A DNA stretch of 64,000 nt from Virgibacillus siamensis (GCF_900162695.1 NZ_FUIH01000007.1:496001-560000); one strand, 5' to 3'. Positions 33,317 to 42,879 are shown, numbered from the stretch's first letter. A program made the numbers and translations. Notes: a model not told the origin generated them from the letters alone.

Positions 33317-34996
33317 TTGGAAATCAGCAGGAAAATAAAATCAGAAGTATTGGTTGTCGGAAGCGGGCTTTCCGGTATTAAAGCAAGCAAGGAACTGGCA
33401 GCCATGAATCGTGAAATATTAATGGTAACGAAAACAAAATTGGCATCAGGTTCAAGTTTTTATCCACTAAAAGCATCATTGGGAACACAGGTTACAAAGG
33501 ATAATGCAGATAAACAAGTATTTTTAAAGGATATAGAAGATCTTAGCTGTGGGATGCATCGAGAAGATTTGGCTGAAGTATATGTGGACAAAATACCTGA
33601 TGGCGTGAAGGAATATGAAGATATCGGTGTTTTTCCCAAGAAATTGGAAGGTGAACGGAAGGCATGTTTTGCAAATAATGCAAGAGATATCTACTTGCTT
33701 AGTGACTGGGATCAAATCCGTGAAAATGTCAGAACAATTTTCAGTGCCTATGACAACTTGACACTGATGCAGAAAACCGTCGTTGTCTCCTTAATAAAAC
33801 GTGATGAAAGAATTGTCGGGGCAATCCTGCTTGATGACGGAAATGAATTTGTCCTTGTAGAATGCAGCGCAGTCATTTTGGCTTCGGGCGGTTTTGGAAA
33901 TATATATAAGCATAACCTCAATCCTGCAGATGTCGATGGATCGGGGCATATCCTGGCAATCGAAGCTGGTGCTAAATTGGTCAACATGGAATTTATTCAG
34001 TTTATTCCCGGGATTACTGCTCCCCGGTACAAAACGTTATTCGGGGAGCACACATTAATGTATTGCCGCGATATTGTCGATGATGATGGAAACAGTCTGC
34101 TGGATCCAATACTTCCTGACAGTTTATCCAAAAAAGCGTGTCTGGAAATTCGCAGTACACATGGACCGTTCACACACTCACTTGAATCGAAGTATTTTGA
34201 TATCGCGATGATGAAAAATATTATTGCCTCCAACAATGAAAAAGGTTTTACGTTAATATTTGCCGATGAACTATATGAAAATAAAGAAGAATTTTATACC
34301 GTATATTTGGACTGGCTGAAAGGAAAGAATGTTCATCTGGTGGAAAATGAAGTGAAAATTGCCCCTTTTGCACATGCAAGCAATGGCGGGGTGTTTATCA
34401 ATACGTTTGGGAGAACGGGTGTAAATGGCTTATATGCTATTGGTGAACTTTCATCCAATATTGAAGGTGCCAACCGGCTCGGCGGTAATTCAACAGGAGC
34501 GTGCATGGTATTCGGCAAACGCGCGGCAATTGATTGTGACCGCTATTTGCAGTCCGCACCAATGCAGGAACTTACTGTTAATGATGGCAACCTGCAATTG
34601 GAGCAAATACTGAAAGCCCATGATGGACGCGGAAATGAAGGAGAGCTATCTGCGAATGCCATTGTTGATAAAGTAAGGGAAATAATGTGGTATAAAGGTA
34701 ATGTCGTCCGATCCGAACAGCAGTTGAAACAAGGGATCGATGAAATACAAAAATGTGCAAACATGTTTTCTTTTACAGAATTAGTACAGAACCAGCATAC
34801 AAGAAAACTTGCCTTTAAAGCTGCAAATACTATTCAGTTGGCCCAGATGGTGCTGCGGGCAATGCTGGAACGAAGAGAAAGCCGCGGTGCGCATTATCGT
34901 GAAGATTACCCAGTCGAAAATCCGGAGTATCGTAAACGCTTATTTTTAACACAGAACGATAGAAAGACCGTGTCATTGGATTTTTGGGATCAATGA
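33317..34996 (+). CDS. FAD-dependent oxidoreductase of the fumarate reductase/succinate dehydrogenase flavoprotein family
   Basis: The 559-residue protein has a Rossmann FAD-binding motif GSGLSG (residues 15-20), the ANRLGGNSTGACMVFGKRAA stretch near 385-405, and the C-terminal helical domain motif ESRGAHYREDYP at about 521-532. These features place it with FrdA/SdhA, L-aspartate oxidase and related enzymes. It is embedded between the nan transporter and nanK genes, with a TTG start. There is no membrane anchor or iron-sulphur subunit beside it. I know of no such step in the usual sialic-acid pathway, so its substrate is unknown. It may oxidise or reduce a sialic-acid-related compound. Confidence 0.85.
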   Translation: MEISRKIKSEVLVVGSGLSGIKASKELAAMNREILMVTKTKLASGSSFYPLKASLGTQVTKDNADKQVFLKDIEDLSCGMHREDLAEVYVDKIPDGVKEYEDIGVFPKKLEGERKACFANNARDIYLLSDWDQIRENVRTIFSAYDNLTLMQKTVVVSLIKRDERIVGAILLDDGNEFVLVECSAVILASGGFGNIYKHNLNPADVDGSGHILAIEAGAKLVNMEFIQFIPGITAPRYKTLFGEHTLMYCRDIVDDDGNSLLDPILPDSLSKKACLEIRSTHGPFTHSLESKYFDIAMMKNIIASNNEKGFTLIFADELYENKEEFYTVYLDWLKGKNVHLVENEVKIAPFAHASNGGVFINTFGRTGVNGLYAIGELSSNIEGANRLGGNSTGACMVFGKRAAIDCDRYLQSAPMQELTVNDGNLQLEQILKAHDGRGNEGELSANAIVDKVREIMWYKGNVVRSEQQLKQGIDEIQKCANMFSFTELVQNQHTRKLAFKAANTIQLAQMVLRAMLERRESRGAHYREDYPVENPEYRKRLFLTQNDRKTVSLDFWDQ

Positions 34997-35012
34997 TATG
35001 AAGGTGCAGAGA

Positions 35013-35045
35013 GAGAAAAACCGCAGCCATGGTTTTTCTCTTTTT
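35013..35045 (+). terminator. hairpin inside the nan operon
   Basis: GAGAAAAACC, loop, GGTTTTTCTC, then TTTTTA lie between the FAD enzyme and nanK. It may attenuate or partially stop the transcript, or protect the upstream RNA. Confidence 0.65.
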
Positions 35046-35074
35046 ACTGGAACGTTTGGAAAGGAGTAAAATAC

Positions 35075-35980
35075 ATGCAACTCGCTGTTTTTGATATCGG
35101 TGGCACTTCGATAAAATATGGTATAGTGAATGAAGAAGGGGAGTTTTTGCATACTGATTCCTTTGCTACGGAGGCACACCTTGGAGGTGAATCCGTCATA
35201 GGAAAAGTTGCAGATATAGCTAACATCTTGAAAAGACAATACACTATAGATGGGATTTCCATCAGTTCAGCCGGCCAAATTGACAGTGTAAGTGGAACTG
35301 TCGTATTCGCGACTGATAATATTCCCGGTTTGACTTCCTTGCCGATTGCGGAAATGGTCAGCAGCCATACAGGTTTGCCGGTGAAAGTGGAAAATGACGT
35401 TAATTGTACGGCGCTGGGTGAATATTGGCAGGGTGCTGCCGTTGGTACGGAAGACTTTTTGTGTGTAACGATTGGCACGGGTATTGGCGGTGCTTTATTC
35501 TTGGACGGAAAAATATACACCGGTCATAATTATTCGGCAGGAGAGATTGGACACATCAATCTTTATCCCAACGGAAAATCATGTACATGCGGAAACAATG
35601 GATGCTTTGAAAGATATGCATCCAGTTCAGCGTTGGAAGGACTGATTGGTACACGCTTGGGGTATCAGCTGGAATTAAAGAAGTTCTTTGATTTGCTATT
35701 AGCAGGGGATGAACCGTGCCGTGAAATTTTTGAACGCTGGATTGATGATTTGACGACGGGACTTCAATCACTCGTTCATATTTTCAACCCGGAATTAATC
35801 GTTATCGGCGGTGGAATTTCAGCCCAGGGGCAGTTCCTGTTACGCGCAATCAACACAGCTTTGATGAAAAAATTGATGCCGAATCACCGCAAGTCATTAA
35901 CTGTCAAGCTTGCGGAAAACGATAATAAAGCAAATTTACTTGGGGCCGCGAAGCATTTTATGCGGTCAATGGAATGTTAG
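35075..35980 (+). CDS. nanK: ROK-family kinase, probable N-acetylmannosamine kinase NanK
   Basis: The 301-residue ROK protein has the phosphate loop DIGGTSIKYG (residues 7-16), ENDVNCTALGE with the catalytic aspartate, GTGIGGAL, AGEIGH and the zinc-binding CTCGNNGC. There is no N-terminal helix-turn-helix, so it is a kinase and not a repressor. In the nan setting it phosphorylates ManNAc to ManNAc-6-P for NanE. AAAGGAG precedes the ATG. Confidence 0.9.
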   Translation: MQLAVFDIGGTSIKYGIVNEEGEFLHTDSFATEAHLGGESVIGKVADIANILKRQYTIDGISISSAGQIDSVSGTVVFATDNIPGLTSLPIAEMVSSHTGLPVKVENDVNCTALGEYWQGAAVGTEDFLCVTIGTGIGGALFLDGKIYTGHNYSAGEIGHINLYPNGKSCTCGNNGCFERYASSSALEGLIGTRLGYQLELKKFFDLLLAGDEPCREIFERWIDDLTTGLQSLVHIFNPELIVIGGGISAQGQFLLRAINTALMKKLMPNHRKSLTVKLAENDNKANLLGAAKHFMRSMEC

Positions 35981-35983
35981 AAG

Positions 35984-36170
35984 AGGCTGGGACAAAAATG
36001 TTTTACCAAAGACAGACCTGAACAATTAATTAGAAAGTGGAGCGTATAGCCGCTCCGGAAATATACTTCGCTTTCCGCGGGCGGCTGGTGAGCCTCCTCG
36101 TGCTTACGCACTGCGGGGTCTCACCTATGCCTTTCCTCCCGCAGGAGTCTGCGTATATTTCCTCCGCTAA
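35984..36170. repeat. dispersed intergenic element, copy 2 (inverted, right end lost)
   Basis: It starts GAGGCTGGGACA just after the nanK stop and contains the core of copy 1 in the opposite orientation (36026-36168). The terminal inverted repeat of copy 1 is found only at the left end; the right terminus is missing or has decayed. It lies between nanK and the RpiR-type gene and may separate the two transcripts. Confidence 0.88.
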
Positions 36171-36214
36171 TTTCCTTATTGTTGATAACTGCAAGAAAAG
36201 GGGGGATGTTTTGT

Positions 36215-37054
36215 ATGGTGAAAAATCCGAAGAAAGTTATTAAACCATCCATTATCATGGAGCAAAACAAACAAAATTTTACAAAGTCCGAACACAAAAT
36301 ATATAACTACATTATTTCAAACACAGACAAAATCATTTATGATTCTTTAACGGAGATTTCAGAAGGCTGCAAGGTTGCAGAGGCTACGGTATTGCGTTTT
36401 TTTCGAAAGCTTGGTTTTAAAGGTTTTCAGGATTTTAAATTTTTATTTGCTCAGGAAGTGCCGGCTGCAGCTGACGCTGATCATGAAGCCACTTACATTG
36501 AGAAAATTAAAAACAGTATGGTGCGGGCTGTAGAGGATTCGTATGATATTATCGATGTTGAAGCATTGGATTCTGTAATAGGTGCGATTGAATCCTCCGA
36601 AGATGTGGTTATTTTTGGAGTGGGTTCTTCAGGAATAGCCGGGCAGGATATGCAAAATCGGTTAATGCGGATCGGCAAGAATGTCAGTATTGTAACAGAC
36701 CCGCACAACCAGGTGATGCGTGCCTCATCAATGAATGAACATACAGTTGTGATCGCAATCAGTTTAACCGGAAGTACAAAGGATATCATCGATTCTGTAA
36801 AGATTGCCAAGGATAATGCCGCAACGGTAATTGTGCTGACCAATTATGTGAAATCACCATTGACGCAATTTGCCGATCAAGTGCTGCTTTCCTCATCAAA
36901 AGAAAGCCCCTTGAACAGCGGATCACTGGTCGCCAAAATCACCCAGCTCTTTTTGATTGATTTAATTTGTACCGGCCTGACACTAAGAAATTTCGAGGAA
37001 GCCGAAAAAATGAAAATGAAAATCGCAGAAAATACCGCAAGCAAACTATATTAA
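36215..37054 (+). CDS. RpiR-family transcriptional regulator (probable nan regulator)
   Basis: The 279-residue protein has an N-terminal RpiR helix-turn-helix (about residues 20-85, with KVAEATVLRFFRKLGFKGF) and a C-terminal SIS domain (about 115-250) with GVGSSGIAGQDMQ and ISLTGSTKDIIDSVKIAK, which bind phosphosugars. NanR-type RpiR regulators are common in Gram-positive nan clusters and respond to ManNAc-6-P or GlcNAc-6-P. The start ATG 36215 is about 9 nt after GGGGGG. Its role here is inferred from context. Confidence 0.87.
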   Translation: MVKNPKKVIKPSIIMEQNKQNFTKSEHKIYNYIISNTDKIIYDSLTEISEGCKVAEATVLRFFRKLGFKGFQDFKFLFAQEVPAAADADHEATYIEKIKNSMVRAVEDSYDIIDVEALDSVIGAIESSEDVVIFGVGSSGIAGQDMQNRLMRIGKNVSIVTDPHNQVMRASSMNEHTVVIAISLTGSTKDIIDSVKIAKDNAATVIVLTNYVKSPLTQFADQVLLSSSKESPLNSGSLVAKITQLFLIDLICTGLTLRNFEEAEKMKMKIAENTASKLY

Positions 37055-37068
37055 AAATATTATTCGAC

Positions 37069-37103
37069 AAAATTCGGGTGGTGCCTGGCACCACCCGAAT
37101 TTT
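37069..37103 (+). terminator. perfect 35-nt hairpin after the RpiR gene (GGTGCCTGGCACC family)
   Basis: AAAATTCGGGTGGTGCC, T, GGCACCACCCGAATTTT form a perfect stem with a minimal loop. It is followed by CTATATA, not a proper T run, so it may be an RNA-stabilising or repeat element as much as a terminator. Confidence 0.75.
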
Positions 37104-37189
37104 CTATATATAAATTTTGTTGAAAAAGCAGGATTCTTGGGTGTTGGCGGCGTATTATAATATAACCGACTATAAAGGAGGTGCACAAT

Positions 37190-38151
37190 TTGATAGTCAA
37201 GCCAATTGAGCCGCCGTTTCAGTTGAAGCAAACTGAGGCTCTCAGCAGGCGATTGCATTCCCATCATTTTAAAAAAGTGGATGTTGATGAAAGCGCCCGA
37301 AGATTACGGGCGGGTTATAATGGCGAAAAATCACTCGGTTTCCACTTAAGTCTTCTCCAGGATCATGCCTTTCACATTCTTCATAATATCCGGCTCCCCG
37401 ATGAAAATGACTTTTTCCAGATAGACAATTTGATAAACTCACTTCAGCTGATTCTCATAAATGAAGTGAAGAATATTTTCCGGCACAGTCATCTATGATG
37501 AGTTTGGCCAGGCAATCCGCATCCGGGAAAATGGCAGGGAAGAGAACCCTGGCAACCATATTGAACAGGTAAACCTGCAGCATTTCAGATTACTTCGCTT
37601 ACTGAGACAATATAACTTCCCCGCGATCCCAATCGAAAAACTTATCACTTACAGCAATCCAAGCACAATCATTAAAAATTTAACCAATAACAAAAGCATT
37701 TCGAATATGGTTATCCATAAAGAACAACTGCTGACGAAAATATCCGATTTGCGGAGAAGCATCGCTCGATATGTTTTCCAGAGCAGCAGCTCCAGCAACT
37801 GTCTGAATTGCTGGTTTCGCTGCATACGACGAAACGAGTCAACATTAAAAAAAGTTTCATGTGAACAGTGAGCATATTTTACGCGGTGTTTTTTGTCCGG
37901 AATGTAGTGCGCTGCCGATGATTTATGCGAATGCCAACTGGAGCTGCGCGGCATGCGGCGTAACGTCAAAAGCGGCATATCTAAAGGCGCTTGAGGACTT
38001 ATTCCTGCTGTTTGGAGAGGAGGTCAGTAATAAGCAGGTAAGGGAGTTTTTGCAATTAAATGATAGGAATATGATATATCGTTTGATGAAAAAGGCTGGA
38101 TATAATCTTCGGGGAACGAATAAGGGGGCCAGATACTTTGTTAGATTTTGA
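37190..38151 (+). pseudogene. NERD-domain protein, broken by frameshifts
   Basis: AAAGGAGG and a TTG start open a reading frame that matches a nuclease-related (NERD) domain protein: MIVKPIEPPFQLKQTEAL, LHILH-like and FQIDNLINSLQLILINEVKNI. The frame breaks after about residue 100 (near 37485). It continues in other frames with GTVIYDEFGQAIRIRENG, IPIEKLITYSNPSTIIKN, then QQLSELLVSLHTTKRVNIKK. A last change near 37860 leads to GVFCPECSALPM and WSCAACGVTSKAAYLKALED, the usual C-terminal zinc ribbon. At least three frameshifts are needed, so the gene is almost certainly inactive. Confidence 0.88.
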
Positions 38152-38278
38152 GGTGAAGGATTAAAACGAGCATATACAGAAGCAAAACGGATGGAGCTCA
38201 TTATTCGGTATCTCACAAAAAGCTGCAATTTTATACTATAATAGAAAGATAGACTTGTACGGGAAAGGGGAATTTTTC

Positions 38279-39463
38279 ATGAGGTTATTTCATACGGCAG
38301 ACTGGCATCTCGGTAAGCTTGTGCAAGGTGTTTACATGACCGATGATCAGCGCTATGTATTGGACCAGTTTAATCAAGCTGTTAAGGAAGAAAAGCCGGA
38401 TGCAGTGATTGTTGCCGGGGACTTGTATGATCGGGCAGTGCCCCCGACGGAAGCAGTGCATCTGCTGGATGAGGTGCTGGAGACGATTGTGCTCAAACTG
38501 AATACACCGGTGCTTGCTGTTGCAGGGAATCATGACAGTCCGAGCCGTTTGAACTTCGGCAGCCGGATTATGAAGGAGAACGGCTTTCATATTGTCGGCA
38601 ATTATACAGCTGATGCGGACCCGGTGATTCTGAACGATGAACATGGGCCAGTGCATTTTCATCTGGTGCCATATTGTGATCCGAGTGTTGTCCGAACGAC
38701 ATTGGATAATCCGGATATCCGGTCTCACAACGATGCGGCACGAAAAACGATTGAAAACATCCAGAAATCAATGGACCCGAATGCACGTCATGTGTATATC
38801 GGACATGCTTTTGTAACACCTTTTGGCGAAGAGGAAGAAAACACGAGTGATTCAGAGCGGCCGCTGTCAATCGGCGGAGCGGAATATGTGGATGCGCATC
38901 TTTTTGAACCTTTTCATTATACAGCGCTTGGTCATTTGCATCAGGCACACCACGTGCTGAACGGAACCATTCGTTATTCCGGCTCCCTCTTAAAATATTC
39001 GATATCAGAAGCGCATCACAAGAAAGGGTTCCATATTGTGGAATTGGATAAGGACGGAAACACAACGGTGGATAAACGTACCCTTAATCCACGACGTGAT
39101 ATTCGGCGTGTTGAGGATACATTGGAAAATATTTTGACATACCCGGTCAGTGATGATTATGTATTTGTGCGGCTGCTGGACGAGACACCTGTGCTGTCAC
39201 CTATGGAGCGGATACGATCGGTTTATCCGAATGCCATGCATGTGGAACGCGGAAATATCATGTTTTCGCCGGATCAGCCGGAATCTGCAGACAGAAAGAG
39301 CCGTACTGAAATGAGCGATCTTGATCTATTCAATGCATTTTATAAAGAAGTAAAAGGGCATGAGGCATCATCGGAAACGGAAGCGATTTTTAAAGAAGTG
39401 CTGGAGGAACGATTAAAAGAAGAACGCGAATCAACTCCGGCAAAAGAAATGGTAGAGAACTAG
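38279..39463 (+). CDS. sbcD: SbcD, nuclease subunit of the SbcCD exonuclease
   Basis: The 394-residue Mre11-type nuclease has all metal-binding motifs: HTADWHLGK (residues 5-13), AGDLYDRAVP, GNHDS, the histidine in IGHAF and LGHLHQ. With SbcC it cuts DNA hairpins and blocked double-strand ends. ATG 38279 has AAAGGGG upstream; a TTG at 38255 is a shadow extension. SbcC follows after 18 nt in the same direction. A TATAATAG at about 38236 is a candidate -10. Confidence 0.95.
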   Translation: MRLFHTADWHLGKLVQGVYMTDDQRYVLDQFNQAVKEEKPDAVIVAGDLYDRAVPPTEAVHLLDEVLETIVLKLNTPVLAVAGNHDSPSRLNFGSRIMKENGFHIVGNYTADADPVILNDEHGPVHFHLVPYCDPSVVRTTLDNPDIRSHNDAARKTIENIQKSMDPNARHVYIGHAFVTPFGEEEENTSDSERPLSIGGAEYVDAHLFEPFHYTALGHLHQAHHVLNGTIRYSGSLLKYSISEAHHKKGFHIVELDKDGNTTVDKRTLNPRRDIRRVEDTLENILTYPVSDDYVFVRLLDETPVLSPMERIRSVYPNAMHVERGNIMFSPDQPESADRKSRTEMSDLDLFNAFYKEVKGHEASSETEAIFKEVLEERLKEERESTPAKEMVEN

Positions 39464-39481
39464 CCGAAAAGGGGGAAAATA

Positions 39482-42400
39482 ATGAAACCAATAAAATTGA
39501 CGATGACCGCATTTGGACCATACAAACGGACGGAAACAATTGATTTTACAGCACTTAATCCGAATAACCTGTTTGTCGTTTCCGGAAATACCGGCGCGGG
39601 AAAGACAACAATTTTCGATGGGATTTGTTTTGCCTTATATGGAAGTGCAAGTGGAACAGACCGGGAAGATAACCGAATGCTCCGCAGCGATTTTGCGGCA
39701 GACGACACCCACACTTCCATTGAGCTTGAGTTTGAAATAAATGGCAGACATTATCGGATTCTCCGGCAGCTCGGTCATGTGAAAAAAGGCAACAAGTCTA
39801 AAACCGGGGAACGCTATGAGTTTTATGAAATAGTGGATGGCCGGGAAGTTCCTTGTGTTGATCGGCAAATGGTATCCGAGGTTAATAAAAAAGTGGAGGA
39901 AATTATCGGACTGACGCAGGATCAGTTCAAGCAGATTGTCATGCTGCCACAGGGGGAATTCCGAAAACTACTGACATCACAAACCGAAAACAAGGAAGCG
40001 ATTTTACGCCGGCTTTTCAAAACGGAAAGCTATAATGAGATTAATCAGCTGCTGCGCGATCGGAAAAACCGTGTCGATCAGGGATTTAAACAAGCACATC
40101 AAACCCGTGAGCATTTTGTGCAAAGCATACATACGGCACTCCCCGGCCGTGAAGATTCGGAACTTTTTCAAGTGCTTGAAGGGGAATATTATAACATCAA
40201 TCAGGTCGTTGCCGCATTGGAAACCGAATCAGCCTATTACACGCAAAAAACAGCGACTGATAAACAGGCTTATCAGGATGCATATCAAAAACATGACAAT
40301 AAGCAGACTGAATTGCATCAAGCAAAGTCGCTAAATGAACAGTTTTCTGATTTGGATAAAAAACAAGCTGAACTGGAGAAACTTCATAATCAGGTTCCAA
40401 TCTATAAGGAAAGAGAACAGCAGTTGGAAGAGGCGGAGCGTGCAAGTCATCTGGAAGTATATGAAAAGCAGCTTGCAGACTGGAGGCTGGATGAAAAGCA
40501 GAAGATGGAAGCATTGCAGCAGGCTGATGCAATGGCAAAATCGGCTAAAGAAAAACGAAGCCGGGCTGAGGAGAAGTTCGAGAAAGAAGATGCCCGTAAA
40601 GCAGAGCGGGAAGAAACGGGATGTCAGCTTGATCGAATGCAGGGATTTTTACAGCCGGTGAAAGAACTGGATGAGCGGAAAAATAAATTGGACCAACTGG
40701 CACAGCAAGGAAAAAAAGCAGGATCCGATTTGGAAAAAGTGCAGACGGATTTGCAGCGAAAAATAGCTTCAGTGGAAAAATACGATCAAAAAATTATCGA
40801 CATGGATGAAGCAGTCAGCGGTCTGGCTGAAAAGCAGCAACAGCGTTCAGATTTGCGGGAAAAATACAGGGTCGTGGATGCTTATTTGAAGATGGATCAA
40901 AAAAATACTGCCTTGAAACAAGAGGCTGCTGAACAGGAAAAGATTTTTCAGTCCGCACAAAAGGTTTATACCGAAAAAGAAAATGCCTGGCTGAATAATC
41001 AGGCTGTTGTACTGGCTGGTCACCTGCACAACGGGGAGGCGTGTCCTGTCTGCGGAAGTACTGAACATCCAGGTAAAGCAGCGGCTCATGGGGAAATGGT
41101 CACGCGTGATGAACTCAATTTATTGAAAAAGGATTTGGATGAAAAAGAACGGCAGTACCGGGAAACGGCAGCCGATTTGAAAGCAAACGGCGGGCAGCTG
41201 ACAGAAATACAAGCGGAATTAACAACACATGAAATACAGCCGGAACATACGCCGGCACGCAAAGATGAATTTTTGGAAAAAGGAAAAAAGCTGACACATG
41301 AAGTGGAATTACTCGAGAAACAGCGCGATGAATTGAAGAAGCTGAAAGAAGATTTAAAGCAAGCAAAAGCAGCGCAAAAACAGCTTGAATCACAGAAAGA
41401 ACAGCTGGAAAATAATTATCGCGAACTTCAATCCAATTATCGGGAAGATGCCGCCGTGTACAAAGAACAGATTCGGAATATCCCGGAAGAAGTGCAAACG
41501 CTCGCGGCACTTGAAAAAGAAATTAATCGAATAAAACAACTAAAAATGGAGCTTGAAAAAGCCTGGGAAGATGCGCAAAAAGAGCTTCAGCAGGCAAAAG
41601 AAGCTGAAGCCAAGGCAACAGCAGATTTAACGAATGCACATAGACAGCTGGACGAAACAAAGGAAAAATGCATGAAAGCAGGACAGCAGTTTACAGAAGC
41701 ATTAACCGACGCATCGTTTGACTCTGAGCAAGCGTATCACCAGGCTAAAATGCCGCAGATAGAGCGGCAGGAGTGGAAAGAAGCAATTCAACGCTTTCAT
41801 GAAAATCTGACGGCGAAAAAACAACAGGTGGATGATTTATCGAATACATTGAAAGATAAAGAGCGGGTTGATTTGTCGAATCTGCAAACACAGCTTCAGG
41901 AGTACAAGATTGCCTATGAGCAAGCATATGAAACATGGAAAAACTCCGAAAAGTATAGGGACCAGGCATCGACAATTAGACAAAACATCACAGAAGCGCA
42001 CGAACAGGTGGCTGAACGTGAAAAAGAACTCGCCGCCATTACTGATTTATATGATGTACTGCGCGGCCAAAACAGCCGGAAAATTTCGTTCGAGCGCTAT
42101 TTGCAGATTGAATATTTGGAACGGATTATCGACGCTGCCAACAGCCGCCTGAAACGTCTGTCCAACGGTCAATTTCACCTGATGCGGAGCGACCGGCAGG
42201 AGTCCCATGGCAGACAAAGCGGCCTTGCTCTCGATGTTTATGACGCATACACCGGACAGACACGCGATGTTAAAACATTATCCGGCGGTGAAAAATTCAA
42301 CGCATCGCTGTGTTTGGCACTCGGCATGTCCGACGTCATACAAAGCTTCCAGGGCAACATTTCCATCGATACAATGTTTATTGATGAAGGATTTGGCACC

Positions 42401-42574
42401 TTAGACGAGGAATCATTGAACAAAGCAATCGACACATTGATTGATCTGCAGCAATCCGGTCGCATGATCGGTGTCATCTCTCATGTCCAGGAACTGAAAA
42501 CGATGTTCCCGGCTGTTCTTGAAGTGAAGAAAACGAAAGAAGGCCACAGCAGCGCAAATTTTGTGGTGAAATAG
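39482..42574 (+). CDS. sbcC: SbcC, SMC-like ATPase subunit of the SbcCD exonuclease
   Basis: The 1030-residue protein has Walker A GNTGAGKTT (residues 35-43) near the N-terminus and the ABC signature LSGGEKFNASLCLALG and Walker B MFIDEGFGTLDEE near the C-terminus. Two long coiled-coil arms rich in E, K and Q are joined by a zinc hook with CPVC at about residues 521-524. The architecture is the normal Rad50/SbcC form. GGGGGAAAA precedes the ATG. Confidence 0.96.
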   Translation: MKPIKLTMTAFGPYKRTETIDFTALNPNNLFVVSGNTGAGKTTIFDGICFALYGSASGTDREDNRMLRSDFAADDTHTSIELEFEINGRHYRILRQLGHVKKGNKSKTGERYEFYEIVDGREVPCVDRQMVSEVNKKVEEIIGLTQDQFKQIVMLPQGEFRKLLTSQTENKEAILRRLFKTESYNEINQLLRDRKNRVDQGFKQAHQTREHFVQSIHTALPGREDSELFQVLEGEYYNINQVVAALETESAYYTQKTATDKQAYQDAYQKHDNKQTELHQAKSLNEQFSDLDKKQAELEKLHNQVPIYKEREQQLEEAERASHLEVYEKQLADWRLDEKQKMEALQQADAMAKSAKEKRSRAEEKFEKEDARKAEREETGCQLDRMQGFLQPVKELDERKNKLDQLAQQGKKAGSDLEKVQTDLQRKIASVEKYDQKIIDMDEAVSGLAEKQQQRSDLREKYRVVDAYLKMDQKNTALKQEAAEQEKIFQSAQKVYTEKENAWLNNQAVVLAGHLHNGEACPVCGSTEHPGKAAAHGEMVTRDELNLLKKDLDEKERQYRETAADLKANGGQLTEIQAELTTHEIQPEHTPARKDEFLEKGKKLTHEVELLEKQRDELKKLKEDLKQAKAAQKQLESQKEQLENNYRELQSNYREDAAVYKEQIRNIPEEVQTLAALEKEINRIKQLKMELEKAWEDAQKELQQAKEAEAKATADLTNAHRQLDETKEKCMKAGQQFTEALTDASFDSEQAYHQAKMPQIERQEWKEAIQRFHENLTAKKQQVDDLSNTLKDKERVDLSNLQTQLQEYKIAYEQAYETWKNSEKYRDQASTIRQNITEAHEQVAEREKELAAITDLYDVLRGQNSRKISFERYLQIEYLERIIDAANSRLKRLSNGQFHLMRSDRQESHGRQSGLALDVYDAYTGQTRDVKTLSGGEKFNASLCLALGMSDVIQSFQGNISIDTMFIDEGFGTLDEESLNKAIDTLIDLQQSGRMIGVISHVQELKTMFPAVLEVKKTKEGHSSANFVVK

Positions 42575-42595
42575 TTCATATAAGGAGGGAGCTTG

Positions 42596-42778
42596 ATGCT
42601 AATGGCCGGAGTGGGCGGTTTTCATGTTATTGATATGATTTTTCAGCTTGCTTTTTTTGTTCTGGTATTTGCCATAGCAGGCGGGATCATTGCTTTTATC
42701 TTCAATAGAAATAAGCGCATCAAGCGAATAGAACAGAAATTTGATGCATTATCTGATCGCGAAAATAATGGAAACTAG
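42596..42778 (+). CDS. DUF4083-like small membrane protein
   Basis: The 60-residue product has one membrane helix (about residues 15-36), followed by a basic RNKRIKRIEQKFDALSDR tail. It resembles DUF4083/YtzI-type small membrane proteins of Bacillus. AAGGAGGGAG lies 6 nt before ATG 42596. It lies 21 bp after sbcC, probably on the same transcript. Function unknown. Confidence 0.65.
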   Translation: MLMAGVGGFHVIDMIFQLAFFVLVFAIAGGIIAFIFNRNKRIKRIEQKFDALSDRENNGN

Positions 42779-42786
42779 GGACTTTA

Positions 42787-42879
42787 TGTGGAAATATAGC
42801 AAAGGATTTCCAATTTTATAGAAAAGTACCCTCAAAAACTGAACTTGTCTCCGAAGGCTATGTGTGGACGTTATCACAA
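42787..42879. promoter_or_regulatory. cluster of DnaA-box-like sites upstream of sda
   Basis: TGTGGAAAT (42787-42795), TGTGGACGT (42863-42871) and TTATCACAA (42871-42879) each match the DnaA box TTATCCACA (or its complement TGTGGATAA) with 2-3 mismatches. In B. subtilis sda expression responds to DnaA through boxes upstream of the gene. The matches here are imperfect, so this is only suggestive. Confidence 0.35.
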
